From positions 1 through 16,570 of the forward strand of contig CAJTMR010000042.1 of NCBI GenBank assembly GCA_910577325.1: a DNA stretch of 16,570 nt, given 5' to 3'. The translations under genes were made by a program, and so were the position numbers. Source of the stretch: an uncultured Parabacteroides sp. Lineage in GTDB: Bacteria; Bacteroidota; Bacteroidia; Bacteroidales; Tannerellaceae. How positions within the stretch are numbered: the stretch's first letter is position 1; every line of letters begins with the position of its first letter. A model generated the notes under the pieces. The model did no database searches. It was not told the DNA's origin and saw nothing but the letters and a program-made list of their open reading frames with translations. Positions 14,385 through 16,570 of the stretch are shown here, one piece after another.

Positions 14385-14445
14385 ATTTATGATTTCAGAT
14401 TTATGATTTATACGTTGAAAAGATAAATCATAAATCTGAAATCAT
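14385..14445. repeat. Palindromic intergenic repeat, copy 2, perfect 23-bp inverted repeat
   Basis: Positions 14389-14411 pair perfectly with 14423-14445 around the 11-base loop 14412-14422. The left part, 14385-14411, is 26/27 identical to 4083-4109 in the rsmA-mgtE gap. It begins two bases after the efp stop and ends 16 bases before radC. No T-run follows, so it may stabilise or process the RNA instead of terminating it. Confidence 0.85.
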
Positions 14446-14461
14446 CCAAAACTTTCTTGCT

Positions 14462-15142
14462 ATGAAAATAAAAGAATGGGCAGAAGAAGACCGCCCACGC
14501 GAAAAAATGCTATTGAAAGGTATTGCATCCCTCAGCGATGCCGAATTGCTTGCTATCCTGATAGGTTCCGGCAACAGCCAGGAAACCGCCGTCCAACTGT
14601 CACAACGTATTTTAGGTTCCGTCAATAATAACCTGAACGCCTTAGGCAAATTATCCGTCAAAGAGTTGATGTCAAAGTTTAAAGGCATCGGAAAAGTCAA
14701 AGCGATCATAATCAACGCAGCCCTCGAACTTGGGAAACGGCGCGGCAACAGCGATCCGGTTCAACGTCCCGCTATCCGTTCCAGCAACGATGCCTACCGG
14801 ATTTTCCATCCCCTGCTCTGTGATCTTCCCCACGAAGAATTATGGATCGCACTTACGAACCGTTCTTCCCTGGTGATCGAAAAGGTCAAGATAAGCCAAG
14901 GCGGGATAAGCGAGACATCAGCCGACCTGCGCATCATCCTGAAAGCCGCGATCAATGCCCTTGCGGCAGGCATCATCCTCTGTCATAACCACCCTTCGGG
15001 CAATCCACGCCCCAGCCGGCAAGACGACCTACTGACACAACACCTCCGGGACGCCGCCCGCTTACTCGAAATACAACTGTTAGACCATATCGTCCTGACT
15101 GACGACAGCTACTACAGCTATTCGGACGAAGGGACCCTGTGA
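14462..15142 (+). CDS. radC: RadC-family JAB/MPN-domain protein
   Basis: RadC (UPF0758) proteins carry a metalloprotease-like JAMM fold. A role in DNA repair was once proposed but is not well supported, and the true function is unknown. The 226 residues match the family. The N-terminal half has a helix-hairpin-helix DNA-binding motif (FKGIGKVKA, 73-81) after the usual start (MKIKEWAEEDRPREKMLLKG). The JAMM metal site is complete: H175 and H177 in HNHPSG, S185, and D188 in PSRQDD, with E125 or E126 as the likely acid. The family ending LDHIVLTDDSYYSYSDEG is present. ATG at 14462 lies just after the palindromic repeat, and a second structured region follows the stop. Confidence 0.93.
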   Translation: MKIKEWAEEDRPREKMLLKGIASLSDAELLAILIGSGNSQETAVQLSQRILGSVNNNLNALGKLSVKELMSKFKGIGKVKAIIINAALELGKRRGNSDPVQRPAIRSSNDAYRIFHPLLCDLPHEELWIALTNRSSLVIEKVKISQGGISETSADLRIILKAAINALAAGIILCHNHPSGNPRPSRQDDLLTQHLRDAARLLEIQLLDHIVLTDDSYYSYSDEGTL

Positions 15143-15144
15143 AA

Positions 15145-15208
15145 TAAAGCTATGCTTTACGAAGGGCAACCCTATGCTTTAGCCATCCTAAAGCTATGGG
15201 TTACGAAG
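15145..15208. repeat. Interleaved direct and inverted repeat after radC
   Basis: A 19-bp unit occurs at 15146-15164 and 15190-15208 with two differences, 44 bases apart. Between them lies an inverted part-copy: AACCC (15168-15172) pairs with GGGTT (15198-15202), and GCTTTAG (15176-15182) pairs with CTAAAGC (15188-15194). The first unit also folds on itself, TAAAGC (15145-15150) with GCTTTA (15154-15159). It starts three bases after the radC stop. It may help end or stabilise the radC mRNA. Confidence 0.65.
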
Positions 15209-15237
15209 CAGAACCCGCCCTTTCCTGTTATTAATTA

Positions 15238-15265
15238 TCAATTGTCAATTGTCAATTGTCAATTA
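15238..15265. repeat. Four tandem 7-mers TCAATTG/A
   Basis: TCAATTG occurs at 15238-15244, 15245-15251 and 15252-15258, followed by TCAATTA at 15259-15265. Each unit contains or nearly contains the palindrome CAATTG. The array lies immediately upstream of the promoter box for the DUF59 gene. Confidence 0.8.
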
Positions 15266-15278
15266 ATTCGTACGTTTG
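15249..15278 (+). promoter_or_regulatory. Promoter for the DUF59-lpxH pair, -33 element inside the tandem repeat
   Basis: TACGTTTG (15271-15278) matches TAnnTTTG. A TTG at 15249-15251, in the second 7-mer, sits 19 bases upstream, the usual -33 spacing. The start would be near 15283, about 15 bases before the ATG at 15298. Confidence 0.55.
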
Positions 15279-15297
15279 CATTTAAATTTAAAGAAAT

Positions 15298-15615
15298 ATG
15301 AACAACGAATTCCTCCAAACAGAAGAAGCGATTGTCGCCATGCTTAAAACCGTATACGACCCGGAAATCCCAGTCAACGTCTACGACCTTGGCCTGATTT
15401 ATAATATAGAGGTAGACGATGAGAAGAACGTTCGCATCGACATGACCCTCACCGCCCCCAACTGCCCTGCCGCCGATTTCATCCTGGAAGATGTAAGGAT
15501 GAAGATTGAGTCTGTCGACGGCGTGAATAACGTGGATGTGAACTTGGTGTTCGAACCGGAATGGGACAAGGATATGATGTCCGAAGAAGCCAAACTTGAA
15601 TTAGGTTTTTTATAA
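15298..15615 (+). CDS. DUF59/MIP18-family iron-sulfur cluster assembly protein (SufT-like)
   Basis: The 105-residue cytosolic protein consists of a single DUF59 domain. This family, which includes SufT, PaaD and eukaryotic MIP18, helps mature Fe-S proteins. The landmarks are DPEIPVNVYDLGLIY (residues 21-35), TLTAPNCPAADFI with the conserved C56, and VNLVFEPEWDKDMMSEEAKLELG at the end. It stands apart from any suf or isc operon in this window, and is instead four bases upstream of the lpxH-like gene, with which it must be cotranscribed. The ATG at 15298 follows the AAAGAAAT leader and a promoter about 20 bases upstream. The family is certain; the exact client proteins are unknown. Confidence 0.92.
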   Translation: MNNEFLQTEEAIVAMLKTVYDPEIPVNVYDLGLIYNIEVDDEKNVRIDMTLTAPNCPAADFILEDVRMKIESVDGVNNVDVNLVFEPEWDKDMMSEEAKLELGFL

Positions 15616-15619
15616 AGGC

Positions 15620-16396
15620 ATGGATTCCCTTCGACAGAAAATATATTTTGCGTCGGACGCCCATCTTGGTGCCCGCTTCCATAAAGATCCGCTTGCCGTC
15701 GAAAAGAGACTGGTACGCTGGTTGGACAGCATCAAAGACGAGGCAATGGCGATTTATTTCCTCGGGGACATGTTCGACTATTGGTATGAGTATAAATACG
15801 TCGTGCCGAAAGGTTTTGTCCGTTTCCTCGGTAAGCTGGCGGAACTATCCGACAACGGGGTTGAAATCCATATCTTTATCGGTAACCACGACATCTGGAT
15901 GTTCGACTATCTGCCGAAGGAGATCGGTGCGGTCATCCACCGGGATGTGCTCACCATAGACCTTTCAGGCAAACGGTTCTTCCTCGGACATGGCGATGAG
16001 GTGGACTATAGAAGCAAGGCATTCCGTTTCCTCCGCACCCTTTTTCGTAACAAATTCTGCCAATGGCTGTATGCGGGCATCCATCCCCGCTGGACGTTCG
16101 GCTTCGCTCTCGGCTGGTCGCTCAGCAGCCGTAAAAGCGGACTGAAAAAACATAAGACAAGGGAGGCTGCCGAATACCAGGGCGAAGACCACGAATATAT
16201 GGTCCTCTTTGCAAAAGAATACCTCAAGACACACCCGGATATCAACTTCTTTATCTTCGGACACCGCCATATCATGCTCGACCTGATGCTTTCGCGGACC
16301 GCACGGCTGCTGATCGCGGGTGACTGGATGCAATACTTCTCCTATATCGTCTGGGACGGGGAAACGCTGTATATAGAGCAGTTCGAGGCAGAGTAA
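15620..16396 (+). CDS. lpxH: UDP-2,3-diacylglucosamine pyrophosphatase, LpxH-type metallophosphoesterase
   Basis: LpxH hydrolyses UDP-2,3-diacylglucosamine to lipid X and UMP at the inner membrane, the fourth step of lipid A synthesis. The 258 residues carry all calcineurin-like metal motifs in order: SDAHLG (12-17, with D13 and H15), GDMFDYW (49-55), GNHD (88-91), GHGDE (123-127) and GHRH (214-217). A helical insertion between about 130 and 190 (FRFLRTLFRNKFCQWLYAGIHPRW, SSRKSGLKKHKTREAAEYQG) is basic and hydrophobic, as in the LpxH lid that binds the acyl chains. It is slightly longer than the E. coli enzyme, as is usual in Bacteroidetes. The symbol rests on family resemblance; a related phosphoesterase cannot be fully excluded. 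It starts four bases after the DUF59 stop. Confidence 0.85.
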   Translation: MDSLRQKIYFASDAHLGARFHKDPLAVEKRLVRWLDSIKDEAMAIYFLGDMFDYWYEYKYVVPKGFVRFLGKLAELSDNGVEIHIFIGNHDIWMFDYLPKEIGAVIHRDVLTIDLSGKRFFLGHGDEVDYRSKAFRFLRTLFRNKFCQWLYAGIHPRWTFGFALGWSLSSRKSGLKKHKTREAAEYQGEDHEYMVLFAKEYLKTHPDINFFIFGHRHIMLDLMLSRTARLLIAGDWMQYFSYIVWDGETLYIEQFEAE

Positions 16397-16430
16397 AAAA
16401 AGACCGCCCCAACCGGTGTCGGGGCAGTCT
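16395..16430 (-). terminator. Leftward intrinsic terminator after lpxH
   Basis: AGACCGCCCC (16401-16410) pairs with GGGGCAGTCT (16421-16430) with one mismatch around a 10-base loop. On the minus strand it is followed by seven T (complement of 16395-16401). It therefore stops a leftward transcript entering from the right edge. On the plus strand no T-run follows, so it is at best a weak stop for lpxH. Confidence 0.8.
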
Positions 16431-16435
16431 AAACA

Positions 16436-16469
16436 CTAATCCTAATGTTTTGTAAGCTGTGAGGATTAG
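16436..16469. repeat. CTAATCC inverted repeat
   Basis: CTAATCC (16436-16442) and GGATTAG (16463-16469) are a perfect 7-bp inverted repeat around 20 bases, next to the leftward terminator. It probably lies in the 3' untranslated region of the leftward transcript. Confidence 0.5.
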
Positions 16470-16525
16470 AATAATTATTATTTACCTAATATATCCATCG
16501 TATCGGAAGCGATCACCTGACTTCG

Positions 16526-16570
16526 TCAACGTGTCACCCAAAAATCATCTTCAAATAATGGGGCGATACG
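16526..16570 (-). CDS. Possible 3' end of a leftward gene running off the window
   Basis: On the minus strand the edge of the window reads RIAPLFEDDFWVTR and then TGA (16526-16528). The other two frames meet stops within the window's last 60 bases. A strong leftward terminator lies about 100 bases further on, which supports a gene converging on lpxH. Fourteen residues are too few to assign a family. A second short open stretch after this stop, QVIASDTMDILGK then TAA, lies in a different frame, so a frameshift near the end would give a different C-terminus. Confidence 0.4.
   Translation of the reverse strand, partial: RIAPLFEDDFWVTR

Overview
The window looks like a chromosomal segment of a gut-type Bacteroidales, most likely Parabacteroides-like (inference). 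It has SusC/SusD outer-membrane proteins under an ECF sigma/FecR pair. Several intergenic regions carry the Bacteroidetes promoter core TAnnTTTG. Ribosome binding regions are AT-rich, and RsmA and LpxH have Bacteroidetes-like sequences. No tRNA, rRNA, CRISPR array or transposase was found.

Layout. Positions 1-699 hold no convincing gene, but they do hold a dense set of short palindromes and repeats. Next is a leftward pair, a flippase-like membrane protein (2200-3207) followed by the dipeptidase pepD (700-2154). It diverges from rsmA (3305-4090) and the magnesium channel mgtE (4157-5506) across two facing promoter boxes. A shared terminator (5510-5551) separates mgtE from a leftward nutrient-uptake locus: ECF sigma factor (11954-12496), FecR anti-sigma (10638-11822), SusC-like TonB receptor with an STN signalling domain (7251-10526) and SusD-like lipoprotein (5563-7230). 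Rightward from 12690 come an lrgA/lrgB-like pair, efp, radC, a DUF59 Fe-S assembly gene and an lpxH-like hydrolase. The window ends on a leftward terminator and what may be the last codons of a leftward gene.

How the parts work together. The sigma-FecR-SusC-SusD set reads as a self-contained signal loop. Substrate binding at SusC/SusD would be relayed by the STN domain to FecR, which releases the sigma factor to switch on susCD. No degradative enzyme is encoded beside it, so its substrate is unknown. The flanking genes are housekeeping functions: rRNA dimethylation, Mg2+ uptake, translation of proline runs, Fe-S assembly and lipid A synthesis.

The most interesting signal lies between fecR and susC. 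Read on the strand opposite to both genes, this stretch has a TAnnTTTG box at the susC start codon and, about 80 bases on, an 11-bp hairpin followed by five T. That is the architecture of a cis-antisense small RNA against the susC leader, comparable to the DonS-type sRNAs known from Bacteroides fragilis. Other notable items are a doubled GGGTAGG motif before fecR, a hydrophobic tail on the sigma factor, and distinct palindromic repeat types at three gene junctions.
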